From Actinoplanes octamycinicus (GTDB lineage: Bacteria > Actinomycetota > Actinomycetes > Mycobacteriales > Micromonosporaceae): a stretch of 64,000 nucleotides of DNA. Location of the stretch: contig NZ_JACHNB010000001.1 in NCBI RefSeq assembly GCF_014205225.1, forward strand, positions 3,453,501-3,517,500. Reading direction: 5' to 3'. A program made the translations under genes and the position numbers. The notes below the pieces were generated by a model. The model made no database searches. It had not been told where the DNA came from and saw nothing but the letters and a program-made list of their open reading frames with translations. Shown piece after piece: positions 27,601 through 36,513 of the stretch (the stretch's first letter is position 1; each line of letters starts with the position of its first letter).

Positions 27601-30600
27601 CGGCGCGAGGACTTCCGGCTGGTGCCGGTGGAGTCCGGGGCTCCGGAGCGGCCGGTGGTGGAGCCTGGCGACGTCGCGGCGGCGGCTGATCGGGAGATCG
27701 GTGGGCTGATCGAGGGACGGGAGCCCGGGGCGGCGGACCGGCCGCATCGGGCGGACTACGACCCGGAGTCGGGGACGTTGCGGGTGCGGTTCGGCGACGG
27801 GGCCGAGGTGGACGTCTCGATCCAGGTGAACGAGTCGCTGCCGCCCGGGAAGCCGGTGATCCGGCGGCCCGGCATGGAGGAACTCGGCGACGGGACCTGG
27901 CGGCAAACCGAGCCGGCGACCATCGGGCTGCCGGGACACGTGCCGGCGGATCCCGGGGCGCGCGCTGCTTTCGTACGGGAAAGTCTTGATGCCTCCTGGA
28001 GCGCGCTGCACCGTGAGGTAGGGGATCAGTTGCGGCCACCGGCCGCCCTGCCGCACGATGCCGCGCCGCCGCGTGGCGAGGGACCGGCGCGGGACATCGC
28101 GCCGCCGCACGACTCCGGTCCGCCGCACGGGACCGCTGTGCCCCGCGACTCGACCGCGCCCCACGAGACCGCTGTGCCTCGCGACACTGCCACACCTCGC
28201 GACACTGCAGCTCCGCGCGAGGCTGCTCCTCACGAAACCGCTCCTCGCGAGGCGGCGCCGCACGAGGCTGCTCCGCGCGAGGCGGCACCTCACGAAACCG
28301 CTCCTCGCGAGACGGCACCTCACGAAACCGCTGCTCGCGAGGCGGCGCCGCACGAGGCTGCTCCGCGCGAGGCGGCTCCTCACGAAACCCCTGCTCACGA
28401 GGCGGTGCCTCGCGAGGTTGCTCCTCACGAGGCTGCGGCGGCGCATGACGGGGCGGGGGCCGGCGAGCGGCCGGCGCCGGACGCGTTGCGGGCGTTGGAG
28501 GAGCAGGCCGGGCCGGAGGTCGCTGAGCGGGATCATGACGGGGTGGTCCGGCATCCGGCGGAGCCGGCTGAGCCGCCGTTGCCGCCGAAGTTCAGTTCGG
28601 CGGAGTTCCAGGCGATCATGCGCGGGCAGCATGTGCCGGAGCAGTTGCCGCGGTGGGCCGGGGAACATCTGGTTGACCACAGTGGACCTGCTGGGCCGCG
28701 GCCGAAGACTCCGGACGAGATCGCGGAGGCGCTGCGGGTTCTCGGGGATCAAGCGGTCGAGCGGGTCACTCCGGTGGGCGGGGAGGGCCGGGGCGGGCTG
28801 CGGTTCCCGGAGTTGGAGGCGCTCGCACCGCGTGGGCCGGAGCACGGGGTCACGCCGCGCGGGCCGGAGCAGGGGGCTGCGCCGCGCGGGACCGAGCAGG
28901 GGGCTGCGGCGCGCGGGACCGAGCAGGGGGCTGCGGCGCGGGGGACCGAGCAGGGGGCTGCGGCGCGCGGGACCGAGCAGGGGGCTGCGGCGCGCGGGAC
29001 CGAGCAGGGGGCTGCGCCGCGCGGGACCGAGCAGGGGGCTGCGCCGCGCGGGACCGAGCACGGGGCTGCGGCGCGCGGGCCTGAGCGTGGCGAGGGACTG
29101 CCCGGGGAGCGCGAGCGTGGGGAAGGTGCGCTGCGCGAGTCGGAGAAGTCGGACTTGTCGGCGTTGGAGGCGCTGGAGCCTCGTACCGGAAAGCCTGAAG
29201 ACCTTGCGCCGGTGCGTAATGAGGGGGCACAGCGGGCCGGTGACCACGATGGACCCGGGCCGGTCCGCGATGAGCGGGCGGGGCCGGTCCGGGAGCACGA
29301 CGGCGAAGCGTCGCGGTCTCCCGAGCGCGATCCTGATGGACCGGACGGACCGCCGCGTGACCCGGAGGGGTCACCGCGTGAGCGGGATGAGGCACCGCGG
29401 GATCGGGACGGACTGCCGCGTGACGAGGACGGGCCGGTTCGGGACGGGCTGCCGCGTGACGAGGACGGGCCGGTTCGGGACGGGCTTCCTCGTGATGAGG
29501 ATGGGCCTGCGCGGGATCGGGACGGGCTTCCGCGGGATGAGGATGGGCCGGCTCGGGACGGTGCGGAGCCGGCTCGGGAGTCGGACGGGCCGGGTGGGCC
29601 ACCTCGGGATCCGGAGGGGCCGGGGCGGGCCGGGGCCGGGGACGACACGCCGCCGATCGACGAGCTGATTCCGCGGGACGACATCCCGGACGCCGGGCAG
29701 CGGGACGCCCTCGAGCGGGCGATCGAGGCCAAGATCCAGGGCAAACTGGACGGTCAGCGGTTCGCCGGGATGGAGGTGCGGGTCTCCTACGCGGACGCGC
29801 GCGCCGACTACCTCAAGGTCGAGATGAGCATCCGGGTGCCCGGCGAGGACTACCCGGTCGGCCGGATCACCCGGATCTTCATGCGCGAGCCGGACGGCAC
29901 CCTCTACGTCTCGCACAGCGAGCTGAAGCTGAACGAGGACTACCAGGGCCGCGGTTTCGCCGGCGAGTTCAACAAGTTCATGGAGGGCTGGTACCGCGAC
30001 TCCGGCGTCTCCTACATCAAGGTGGTGACCAGCTGGGTCGGCGGTTACACCTGGGCGAACGCCGGCTTCGAGTGGCAGGTCGGCGGCGGCCACAAGGTCT
30101 TCGAGAAACTGCACGGCGAGATCCGCGAGATCGGCCGGCACCTCAGCAACCTGGATCACTACTCGCCGTCTGAGCTGGGCAAACTCTACGAGAAGTACGG
30201 CGGCCGCACCCCGGACGAGCTGGCCGAGAACATGCGGATGCAGCGGCAGGACGCCCGCGCCCTGGTCGACCGGGCCGACGGCGTGATGGCCGACCGGCTG
30301 CCCAACCACGAGTACCCCACCCCGCAGGAGGTCGCCCGGCTCGGCTACCACGAGTCGGTGCACGGCACCGGGCCGCAGAAGGCCGCCGCCCACTGGGTCG
30401 GCAAGGACGCCATGCTGGACACCATGTGGCACGGCCGCCGCCAGCTGGACGGCCCGCTTCCGGAGCACTATCTGGGGTACGACCCGGCGCTGCGCGCCGA
30501 GCACCCGGCCGGCGGTGGCGTGGTGCACACCGCCAGTGGCATCGACCGGACCGGGTTCGTGCCGGACGGCCGGGCCGAGCACCTGCCCGACGTGACCGTG

Positions 30601-33600
30601 CGGGAGATGCACGCGGCCGCCGAGGAGGTGCGGCCGGCCGACTTCTCCGGGCGGGACGTCGCCGCGGTGCACACCGACGGCGCAGGGGTCCGGGTGGAGA
30701 TGCGGGACGGCACCTCGCGGCATTTCGTCACCGAGGTCGGCCACCGGATGGACACCCTCGGCGAGACCACGGTCCGGGCCGGCACGCCGGAGGATCCGCA
30801 CGTCGTCCGGGTCAACGACCGGGTGGCGCCGGAGCAGCTGAGCCGGGTCTGGGTGCACGAGATCACCGAGACGCTGGCGATCCAGCACGCCCAGGCGGCG
30901 GAGCGCCCGACCGGGTTGCTGCGCCGGGCCGCGGCCAGTCTCGGGCGGATCTTCGGCGGTGGTGAGGGGCCGCGGCCGCCGATGGATCCGCACGCGGCGG
31001 CCCGGATCAACGAGCGGGTGCACCTGGAGCGGCAGTTCCAGGAGGCCACCGGCAACCGGGCCGAGCAGCAGCGGCTGCGGAACGAGATCACCGGGGTGGA
31101 GCGGGACCTGGAGGCGCTCGGGCACCGGGTGCTGCCGTCGGCGGTGCATCAGCAGGCGCAGGCGTTCCCGGCGGGCGGGGTCCTGGGCCGGACACCTCTA
31201 CCGGAGCTGCACGACGGGGTGCTCGGCGGACGACCGGTTCACGACGGCGTGATCGGCGGGCAGCCGCACGATCCGGCGCCGGCGCCGCACGAGCCGGCCC
31301 CGGTCCCCGAGGCGCCGGCGCCGCACCCGAACGAGCATCTGGTCGACCCGCCGTGGCGGGAGGGCGAGCAGCCGTCCCTCGGCGACCTGGTGCCGCACAC
31401 CCCGGAGCAGGCGGACCGCTGGCACGGCGCGATCCACGAGGCGGTCCGGGACCGGTTCGAGGGCCACGCGTACGGCGACAAGCACGTCGTGGTGGACCGG
31501 GTCAGCGCCGGCCCGCACCACGTCCGGGTCGAGCTGCGGGTCCTGGACGAGAACGGCAACCAGGTCGGCCGCTCCACCCGGACCCTGGAACGCCATCCGG
31601 AAGAGGGCTACCTGCACGTCAAGAACAACTCGCTCCACCTGAACCGCAGCGTGCAGGGCGGCGGCTTCGCCCGGGAGTTCAACAGCCACCTGGAGAGCTG
31701 GTACCGCGAGTCCGGCGTGCGCTACGTCGAGGTGAACACCGCCGAGGTCGGCGGGTACGCCTGGGCGCGGCAGGGCTTCGAGTGGGCCGAGTACGGCGGC
31801 AGCGACCCGATCAACCGGCTGGCCGGCGAGGGCCGGCGGATCACCGACCTGCTGCGCGGGCTGGACGACCTGGACGCCGAGGGGCTGCGGCCGCTCTACG
31901 AGAAGTACGGCGGCGAGACCCCGGCCGAGCTGCGCGACAACATGCGCTCGCAGCGGGCCAAGGCGTTCGAGATCTACGAGCGGATGCAGGACGTCAACAC
32001 CGGGCGCCTGCCGCGCAGCGCGTGGCCGACCACCGCCGAGGTGATGGCCGTCGGCAACCGTGGTGAGCACGGGCCGAACGCGCACTGGGTGGGCAAGGAC
32101 GCGCTGCTCGGGTCCAGCTGGACCGGCTTCAAGCACCTGGACCCGACGCACACCGCGAGCGCCATCGAGGGGACCTCGTTCGTGCCGGAAGGCCGGGCCG
32201 AGGCGCTCCCGGACGTCACGGTGGGCGAGGTGCACGCCGCGGCCGGCGAGATCGGGCGGGCCGACTTCGGGAACGACCTGGTGCACTCGGTCGAGGTGGA
32301 CGGGGACCGGGTGCGGGTGACGCTGTCCGACGGGGAGGTGCGGCACTTCCGTACCGAGATCGGCCGGGACATGACGAGCCTGGCCGAGACCACGGTCCGG
32401 GACGGCACCCCGGAGCGGCCGCACGTCGTCACGGTCAACCACCGGGTGGCCGGCGACCAGCTGGGCCGGGTCTGGGTGCACGAGATCACCGAGACCCTGG
32501 CGATGGAGCACGCCGGCACCGGTGGGCACGGTCTGGTCCGGCAGCCGTCGGCAGCGATCGACCGGGCCTTCGGCGGGACCGAGCCGGGCCGGCACATCGA
32601 CCCGCACGTCGCCGCCCGGATCAACGAGCGGGTGCACCTCGAGCACCGGCTGGAGGCCGCCGAGGGCCGGCCCGAGTTGCAGGAACACCTGCGGAACGAG
32701 ATCGCCGGGGTGGAACGGGACCTGGAGGCGCTCGGGCATCCGGTGGACCGCGCGGCGGTCGAGGCGCAGACCCGTCCGCCGACCCCGGAGGAGATCGCCG
32801 GGCGGCTGGACGGCCGGCCGGTCGGCGACCGGGTGCTGCACCTGGACGGCGACCCGGCGGTCACCGTCCGGGACGGCGAGGTGGAGTACCGGTTCCGGGT
32901 GGAGGACCGGGACGGCACCGTGCTGGGGCACGAGACCCGGGTGATCGCCCGGGAGCCGGACGGCACCCTGGTGGCCCGGCACGACGAGCGGCCGGTGGAT
33001 CCGCTGGCCGACCGGCACCTGATCGAGTTGTACCGGCAGTCCGGAGTGGACCGGATCGAGGTGCCGGCCGGCGCCCGGGACGGGTACCACCAGGCCCGGG
33101 AGGGCTACGACTGGGGACCCGGCGCCGAGCGGCCGGCCGAGCGCATCCTCACCGACCTGGACCGGCGGGTCCGGGAGATCGGCCGGGATCTGAAGGACCT
33201 GACCGCGGGCACCGCGGACGTGCCGCGGCTGCAGGAACGGCACGGCGGCCGGACGGTCGAGGAGACCGCCGCCAACATGCGCAAGGAGATCGACGACGGC
33301 CGGGCGCTGCTGCTCCGCGCGGACCAGCACCCGTTCGGCAGCGAGCACTTCCCGACACCGTACGAGCTGGCCCGGGCCGGCACCGAGGGCGGCTGGCACC
33401 GCGGCGAGACGTCGCTCGGCCGGGAGCTGATGTCCGGCACCGAGTGGGACGCGGTCCGGCCGCTGCACGAGCCCGATCCCCGGGCCGAGCACGACGTCGC
33501 CGCGCCCCGGCCCGGCGACCCGCCCGGCACCCACCGCTACTCGCGGACCGAGCTGACCCCGACCGGGCGCAAGGACACCACCTACGGCCAGGAGCTGCAG

Positions 33601-34536
33601 CGCGGACCGGACAAGAAGAACCACTTCCCGGGCGACCGGGAGGGCACCTTCCGCGGCAAGGACGGCCGGGCCCGCGACCGGACCGGTTTCATCACGGACG
33701 ACAACCCGCCGAAGCCGGCCGGGATGCACCAGCGTGCCGTCTCGAAGGGCGGCGAGGGCTGGACGCACGACCCGACCCCGGACACCCAGCTGGAGCGGGA
33801 CATCAGCACGCTGGCCGGCGAGCGCGGCGTCAACGTCGAGCGGCGCCAGATCCTGTGGGAGGAGAAGCTCCAGCCGCTGGTCCCGGAGCTGGCCAAGCAC
33901 AACCTGACGCTGGACCGGGCGAAGATCAGCGAGGAGATGGTGAAGAACCTGGTCGCCGACGCCCGCGGCAAGCTGAGCGGGGCCCAGCTGCGCGTGCTGA
34001 AGGCGGCCGCCACCGAGTACGCCGCGCTGGGCAAGGAGCTGAGCCCGCTCACCGAGCGGCTCGGCACGGCCGGCGGTGACCTGGTGACCGACCGGCTGTT
34101 CCACGGGGCGCGGCAGCTGACCGGCAGCGTCGAGGGTGAGATCGGCACCCCGAACAACATCGACCGGATCCTGCTGTACGACGACCCGCAGCACGGCCCG
34201 TCGCTGATCGCCATCGAGGAGAAGGGCGGCAACAGCAATCTGGAGCCGCGGTGGGTGGAGAACCCGCTCAACCCGGGCGGCTCCAAGATCTACGTGCAGC
34301 AGTGCACCCCGGAATACCTGCGCCATATGCTCGAGAACGACGTCAAGCTCAAGGCCGAGCTGGAGAAACATCCGGAGCTGCGACCGGTGCTCCAGCGCAT
34401 CATCGACTCGGAGCGCGTGGGCAGCCTGCGCTATCTGAAGGTGCACGTGGCCGAGAACGGCCGCGTCACCGCGACCGAATACCTGCTGGATCACGATCGC
34501 CTGCAGCCGGAGACGATCCGGCTGGTCGGCGAGTAA
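24649..34536 (+). CDS. Giant 3295-aa polymorphic-toxin-like ESX effector
   Basis: GTG start. The N-terminus (1-120) is a helical WXG100-like targeting domain with W77-S-G, then a hydrophobic stretch (121-145) and an Ala/Gly-rich helical region to about 470. Residues about 560-1670 are low complexity: Gly runs, DRPVGDRAA-type, PREAAPHETA-type and RGTEQGAAA 9-mer repeats. From 1672 comes a tandem module. It has a GNAT-like segment (NEDYQGRGFAGEFN; second copy NRSVQGGGFAREFN at about 2330), then an HWVGKDA motif, then a conserved HEITETLA segment with H2070/E2071/E2074/H2080 and the same spacing at H2611. A degenerate third unit ends near 2930. The tail has D3172, E3190-x-K3192 and Q3217/Q3218, a PD-(D/E)xK nuclease pattern. 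Overlapping downstream genes may supply immunity. Confidence 0.8.
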   Translation: MSDEHEFLTSMLDYFSEFEEWLPGWASWISHIVLGEIPLSHANDVYDLADQWTRLAEELNHAYEDVLKAADPILENWSGDASATAFIDQWYGYLEGLRQTAEGAAQMQQGVQGFGLEVELMKYMVALNLLMLAISIYMLVAAAIPSGGGSLGAAPPLFTGFRITVGKLAANTVGKIAAIVVRFAIKPLTFVFGKLPARLVTGAVRAAVPVVTRITLGKALPTAVVRNLAGQAARRAAERVVGKTITNWTVRGVTNVAARGVSKAVANRLAAQALRGMAGRQIRGQLAGQTTRAVQKQLAKEIQQQLLKNWTKGRLGKELGESALTKLAVESAAKSALGKEFGHYVGTRVAFGAGFMGGGDLAAQFGQMASGHRDSLDWGHVRNSAVQGGVFGASMFGGPIGHTVGGTLAGGGMGIVSELQQGKSFGDMNWSDIGHQAALGAGAGVIFGGQTHLEMSNLGGGNLRIGENLHLLSSEDGGFTAISTSFNKSLGIDEHLVLTDNGYVAWQGGHPTGEAGGMRVVPTEVSARPEVAQHIADNWGQAPAHVRTEPAGNVATAPRPETTSVSPSRAEGGGARSSSGGGDGGGGGGGPRQTSGGGDGGGGSPRQTSGGGDGGGGGGTPARSGEGGTADGARPAADARPADGDVPPASRTDGAPPAVDRGDSTHSGTPAPAERGGPDAPARADSGTTVTDRSGAPSAAERGGPDAPARAEGGATVADRSGAPAAGERGGPDAPAREHGRSDSVAPTPLHGGPPAAAHDGAPLGHRVTGGDAPVTPERLTDTGGGPARSTPDTPTGRPAADPANPGGDGPPPGGERVIGGDRTPVGGDRAPLGGDRLQAGVDRGAIGGDRAPLGADRTAGFENHGPLTTDRGAPGGDRAPVSGDRSGLEQAASGAPPLADRGAFDRPMADRAASDRPVGNRAPGDRPVANRATTDRPAGDRPVGDRAASDRPAGDRPVGDRAASDRPADRVAAERPAAERGSGRREDFRLVPVESGAPERPVVEPGDVAAAADREIGGLIEGREPGAADRPHRADYDPESGTLRVRFGDGAEVDVSIQVNESLPPGKPVIRRPGMEELGDGTWRQTEPATIGLPGHVPADPGARAAFVRESLDASWSALHREVGDQLRPPAALPHDAAPPRGEGPARDIAPPHDSGPPHGTAVPRDSTAPHETAVPRDTATPRDTAAPREAAPHETAPREAAPHEAAPREAAPHETAPRETAPHETAAREAAPHEAAPREAAPHETPAHEAVPREVAPHEAAAAHDGAGAGERPAPDALRALEEQAGPEVAERDHDGVVRHPAEPAEPPLPPKFSSAEFQAIMRGQHVPEQLPRWAGEHLVDHSGPAGPRPKTPDEIAEALRVLGDQAVERVTPVGGEGRGGLRFPELEALAPRGPEHGVTPRGPEQGAAPRGTEQGAAARGTEQGAAARGTEQGAAARGTEQGAAARGTEQGAAPRGTEQGAAPRGTEHGAAARGPERGEGLPGERERGEGALRESEKSDLSALEALEPRTGKPEDLAPVRNEGAQRAGDHDGPGPVRDERAGPVREHDGEASRSPERDPDGPDGPPRDPEGSPRERDEAPRDRDGLPRDEDGPVRDGLPRDEDGPVRDGLPRDEDGPARDRDGLPRDEDGPARDGAEPARESDGPGGPPRDPEGPGRAGAGDDTPPIDELIPRDDIPDAGQRDALERAIEAKIQGKLDGQRFAGMEVRVSYADARADYLKVEMSIRVPGEDYPVGRITRIFMREPDGTLYVSHSELKLNEDYQGRGFAGEFNKFMEGWYRDSGVSYIKVVTSWVGGYTWANAGFEWQVGGGHKVFEKLHGEIREIGRHLSNLDHYSPSELGKLYEKYGGRTPDELAENMRMQRQDARALVDRADGVMADRLPNHEYPTPQEVARLGYHESVHGTGPQKAAAHWVGKDAMLDTMWHGRRQLDGPLPEHYLGYDPALRAEHPAGGGVVHTASGIDRTGFVPDGRAEHLPDVTVREMHAAAEEVRPADFSGRDVAAVHTDGAGVRVEMRDGTSRHFVTEVGHRMDTLGETTVRAGTPEDPHVVRVNDRVAPEQLSRVWVHEITETLAIQHAQAAERPTGLLRRAAASLGRIFGGGEGPRPPMDPHAAARINERVHLERQFQEATGNRAEQQRLRNEITGVERDLEALGHRVLPSAVHQQAQAFPAGGVLGRTPLPELHDGVLGGRPVHDGVIGGQPHDPAPAPHEPAPVPEAPAPHPNEHLVDPPWREGEQPSLGDLVPHTPEQADRWHGAIHEAVRDRFEGHAYGDKHVVVDRVSAGPHHVRVELRVLDENGNQVGRSTRTLERHPEEGYLHVKNNSLHLNRSVQGGGFAREFNSHLESWYRESGVRYVEVNTAEVGGYAWARQGFEWAEYGGSDPINRLAGEGRRITDLLRGLDDLDAEGLRPLYEKYGGETPAELRDNMRSQRAKAFEIYERMQDVNTGRLPRSAWPTTAEVMAVGNRGEHGPNAHWVGKDALLGSSWTGFKHLDPTHTASAIEGTSFVPEGRAEALPDVTVGEVHAAAGEIGRADFGNDLVHSVEVDGDRVRVTLSDGEVRHFRTEIGRDMTSLAETTVRDGTPERPHVVTVNHRVAGDQLGRVWVHEITETLAMEHAGTGGHGLVRQPSAAIDRAFGGTEPGRHIDPHVAARINERVHLEHRLEAAEGRPELQEHLRNEIAGVERDLEALGHPVDRAAVEAQTRPPTPEEIAGRLDGRPVGDRVLHLDGDPAVTVRDGEVEYRFRVEDRDGTVLGHETRVIAREPDGTLVARHDERPVDPLADRHLIELYRQSGVDRIEVPAGARDGYHQAREGYDWGPGAERPAERILTDLDRRVREIGRDLKDLTAGTADVPRLQERHGGRTVEETAANMRKEIDDGRALLLRADQHPFGSEHFPTPYELARAGTEGGWHRGETSLGRELMSGTEWDAVRPLHEPDPRAEHDVAAPRPGDPPGTHRYSRTELTPTGRKDTTYGQELQRGPDKKNHFPGDREGTFRGKDGRARDRTGFITDDNPPKPAGMHQRAVSKGGEGWTHDPTPDTQLERDISTLAGERGVNVERRQILWEEKLQPLVPELAKHNLTLDRAKISEEMVKNLVADARGKLSGAQLRVLKAAATEYAALGKELSPLTERLGTAGGDLVTDRLFHGARQLTGSVEGEIGTPNNIDRILLYDDPQHGPSLIAIEEKGGNSNLEPRWVENPLNPGGSKIYVQQCTPEYLRHMLENDVKLKAELEKHPELRPVLQRIIDSERVGSLRYLKVHVAENGRVTATEYLLDHDRLQPETIRLVGE
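28831..29091 (+). repeat. 27-bp tandem repeat inside the giant effector gene
   Basis: Nine full 27-bp units and a partial tenth encode the 9-residue unit RG(T/P)E(Q/H)GAA(A/P). Units 3-6 are identical at the protein level. Near-identity at the DNA level implies recent slippage. Neighbouring stretches hold other short repeats: about 28150-28440 (5- and 10-aa PREAAPHETA modules) and about 29390-29560 (RDGLPRDEDGP modules). Confidence 0.9.
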
Positions 34537-34556
34537 CCCGCCGAGGACCGAGGACC

Positions 34557-35048
34557 ATGAGCAACCTGCCGCCCGCCATCGACCAGCCGGCACTGGAGAA
34601 TCTGCTGACCGGTTTCCGGGACACCGCGTGGTCGTGGACCCCGGACGGGTTCCCCGAGCTGGCCCGCCGGTTCGGCTGGCAGATCGTGGACGAGGACGAG
34701 AACGGCGCCGCCGCCGACGTGCCGTGGCCGGCCCCGGAGGAGGCGGTGCAGACCACGTACCGCCGGGGTGGCGTCGACGACGTCACGATCACCCTGGCCA
34801 CCGTGATCGGCTACGACGGGGCGCCGCCGGAGTTCCTGGTCGACGTGTTCGCCACCGCGGTCCGGACGGCCACCGCCGTGCTCGGGCCGCCGACCCACCG
34901 GAAACCGGGCGCCCACCCGGTCGTGCGGTGGCGCGGCGAGCAGCGCACCATCCAGATCGAGCGGCTGACGAACGCGGTCAACCTGGTCTGGGAGGACAAC
35001 GCGGTGCAGGACATCTGGGACGGCTACGACGAGGGAGCGGTGCCATGA
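34557..35048 (+). CDS. DUF6301-like protein, candidate immunity/accessory protein
   Basis: A 163-aa soluble protein starting 20 nt after the giant effector stop, at an ATG behind CCGAGGACC. It has an N-terminal helix (PALENLLTGFRDTAWSWTPD), the segment FGWQIVDEDENG, a beta-rich core with DDVTITLATVIGY, and a C-terminal strand set (VRWRGEQRTIQIERL, VNLVWEDN). This matches what I recall of DUF6301 proteins, which occur beside ESX effectors; I have no database check. Its position immediately behind the toxin-like gene makes it the first candidate for a cognate immunity protein. Confidence 0.6.
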   Translation: MSNLPPAIDQPALENLLTGFRDTAWSWTPDGFPELARRFGWQIVDEDENGAAADVPWPAPEEAVQTTYRRGGVDDVTITLATVIGYDGAPPEFLVDVFATAVRTATAVLGPPTHRKPGAHPVVRWRGEQRTIQIERLTNAVNLVWEDNAVQDIWDGYDEGAVP

Positions 35049-35446
35049 GCGCCGACGGGTGGGACCGGCTGGCCGCCGAGATCGCCGGGATGGTGCCGTC
35101 CCTGGCCGACGGGGACACGCTGATCGTCCGGGCCCGGCCGTACTTCGTGCAGATGCAGCAGCTGCCGGATCATCTGCAGGTGGAGGCGATCGCCGACGAG
35201 TTCCTGCCGGAGGACCGCCGGCTCACCGCCCGGGACCGGCAGCACATGGTGGAGCTGGGCTGGCGGCCGCCGCCGGAGCCGGAGCTCGGCGACAACTGGG
35301 AGTGCCCGTTCCCGTGGCCGCTGAGCTCGGCGGACGCGGCCCGGGTCGGCGAGCTGTTCGTCCGGACGCTGCGCGAGGTGCACGGCGCGACCGACCCGGC
35401 GGGCCTGGTCCGGGAGTCGTTCAACGCGCTCGGCGGCCGCGGATGA
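35045..35446 (+). CDS. TY-Chap-like domain protein
   Basis: A 133-aa protein overlapping the previous gene by 4 nt (ATGA). The order WDRLAAEIAGMVPSL, TLIVRARPYFVQMQQL, EAIADEFLPEDRRL, MVELGWRPPPEPEL, NWECPFPWPL and a final helix fits the TY-Chap family, a type III-chaperone-like fold common next to actinobacterial ESX effectors. The likely role is binding a substrate before export or neutralising its toxic domain. Translational coupling to its neighbours supports stoichiometric production. Confidence 0.7.
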   Translation: MSADGWDRLAAEIAGMVPSLADGDTLIVRARPYFVQMQQLPDHLQVEAIADEFLPEDRRLTARDRQHMVELGWRPPPEPELGDNWECPFPWPLSSADAARVGELFVRTLREVHGATDPAGLVRESFNALGGRG

Positions 35447-36513
35447 CCGAGCCGCTGGCGCGCACCCGGCAGGAGGCGCACCTCTTCATCGACCTCACCC
35501 CGTGCGAGTGCGGCGACCGGCGGCTGGCCACCGCCGGGGAGGCGATCACGCTGCCGGACGGCGCCCCCGGCCGGCGGTACGCCGGGCGGTGCCCGGGCTG
35601 CGGGCGGGACCGGCTGTTCGTCTTCCGGGTGCCGGAGCGGGCCGAGGACGCGGACGACCCGGCCGAGATCGTGTACGGGCGCGGGGACCGCACCTCGGAA
35701 CTGCTCGATCCGGGGCAGTGGCTGTGGGTGGCCGAGCAGTACGCGGACGCCGTACCGGGAAATCCCGGATATCTCACCGGCGAGCCGCGAGCGACCGCGC
35801 GGACCTGGCTGACCGCGGCCGTGGCGGCCCTCCGCGAAGCGGAGAAGTTCCTGCCGGCGGGCGCCGAGCGGGTCCCGGAGCAGGCGCTGCGCACCGCGGC
35901 GAGCCGGGAGCGGTACGCCCGCGAGCCACACGCCTTCGACCGGGAGCGCCTGGCCGCGCTGCGGTCCCGCTTCGAGCGCCGGCGGGGCACCCTGCTCGAT
36001 CCGCCGGCGCCCGACGAGCCGGCGCGGGCGCCCGACGAGCCGGCGGCGACCACGACGAGTCCGGAACGGATCAGGCGGATCGTGGCCGAGAACCGGGCCG
36101 TGGAACAGTGGGCGCAGCGGCACGACCTGGACGCCGCGACGCCCGGCGCCGGCAGCCCGGAGCAGAACCGGGAGATCGAGCGGGAGCTGCGGACGATGCG
36201 CGGCGACGACCCGGAGACCGGCCTGCCGCTGGAGACGCCGATCGGCGCGCTCGCCGCGTTCCGGCAGCTGATCGGCGATCTGGAGGCCGAGTTCGCCGGC
36301 CGGGTCGCCGAGCGGGACCTGCGCATCGGCCTCGCCCTGGCCGCCTATCAGGCTTGGTTGGCGCGGCTGCGGCAGGACGACGACGAGTGGCGCGAGCAGC
36401 TCTGGGCGGACGAGATCTGGGACGTGCCGCAGGACGTGCTGCCGCCGGCCGGCTCGGCGTGGGAGATGGTCCGGGCGGCTCGCTCGGCGATCCGGGAGCC
36501 GTTCGGTGGGTGA
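35443..36513 (+). CDS. Zn-ribbon ESX-accessory paralog 1 (356 aa)
   Basis: It overlaps the TY-Chap gene by 4 nt. The N-terminus has a zinc-ribbon-like set of cysteines (C21-x-C23 and C50-x2-C53) around the family core EAHLFIDLTPCECG and RRYAGRCPGCGRDRLFVFR. LLDPGQWLWVAEQYA then matches the other paralogs. The C-terminal domain contains PLETPIGALAAFRQL and a tail of the form WE-VRAAR. No enzyme motif is visible and I do not recognise a named family. Four related genes in one operon point to local duplication. The role is probably binding, with immunity or chaperone activity inferred only from context. Confidence 0.7.
   Translation: MTEPLARTRQEAHLFIDLTPCECGDRRLATAGEAITLPDGAPGRRYAGRCPGCGRDRLFVFRVPERAEDADDPAEIVYGRGDRTSELLDPGQWLWVAEQYADAVPGNPGYLTGEPRATARTWLTAAVAALREAEKFLPAGAERVPEQALRTAASRERYAREPHAFDRERLAALRSRFERRRGTLLDPPAPDEPARAPDEPAATTTSPERIRRIVAENRAVEQWAQRHDLDAATPGAGSPEQNREIERELRTMRGDDPETGLPLETPIGALAAFRQLIGDLEAEFAGRVAERDLRIGLALAAYQAWLARLRQDDDEWREQLWADEIWDVPQDVLPPAGSAWEMVRAARSAIREPFGG

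Noticed and set aside
24610..29298. 1562-codon open frame antisense to the giant effector gene
   Set aside because: It exists because the opposite strand is GC-rich and repetitive; its translation is low-complexity Arg/Ser/Pro with no domain, and the sense frame has clear ESX features.
31198..34593. 1131-codon antisense frame
   Set aside because: It mirrors the conserved GNAT-like and nuclease-like coding region of the effector; composition is typical of a third-position GC shadow.
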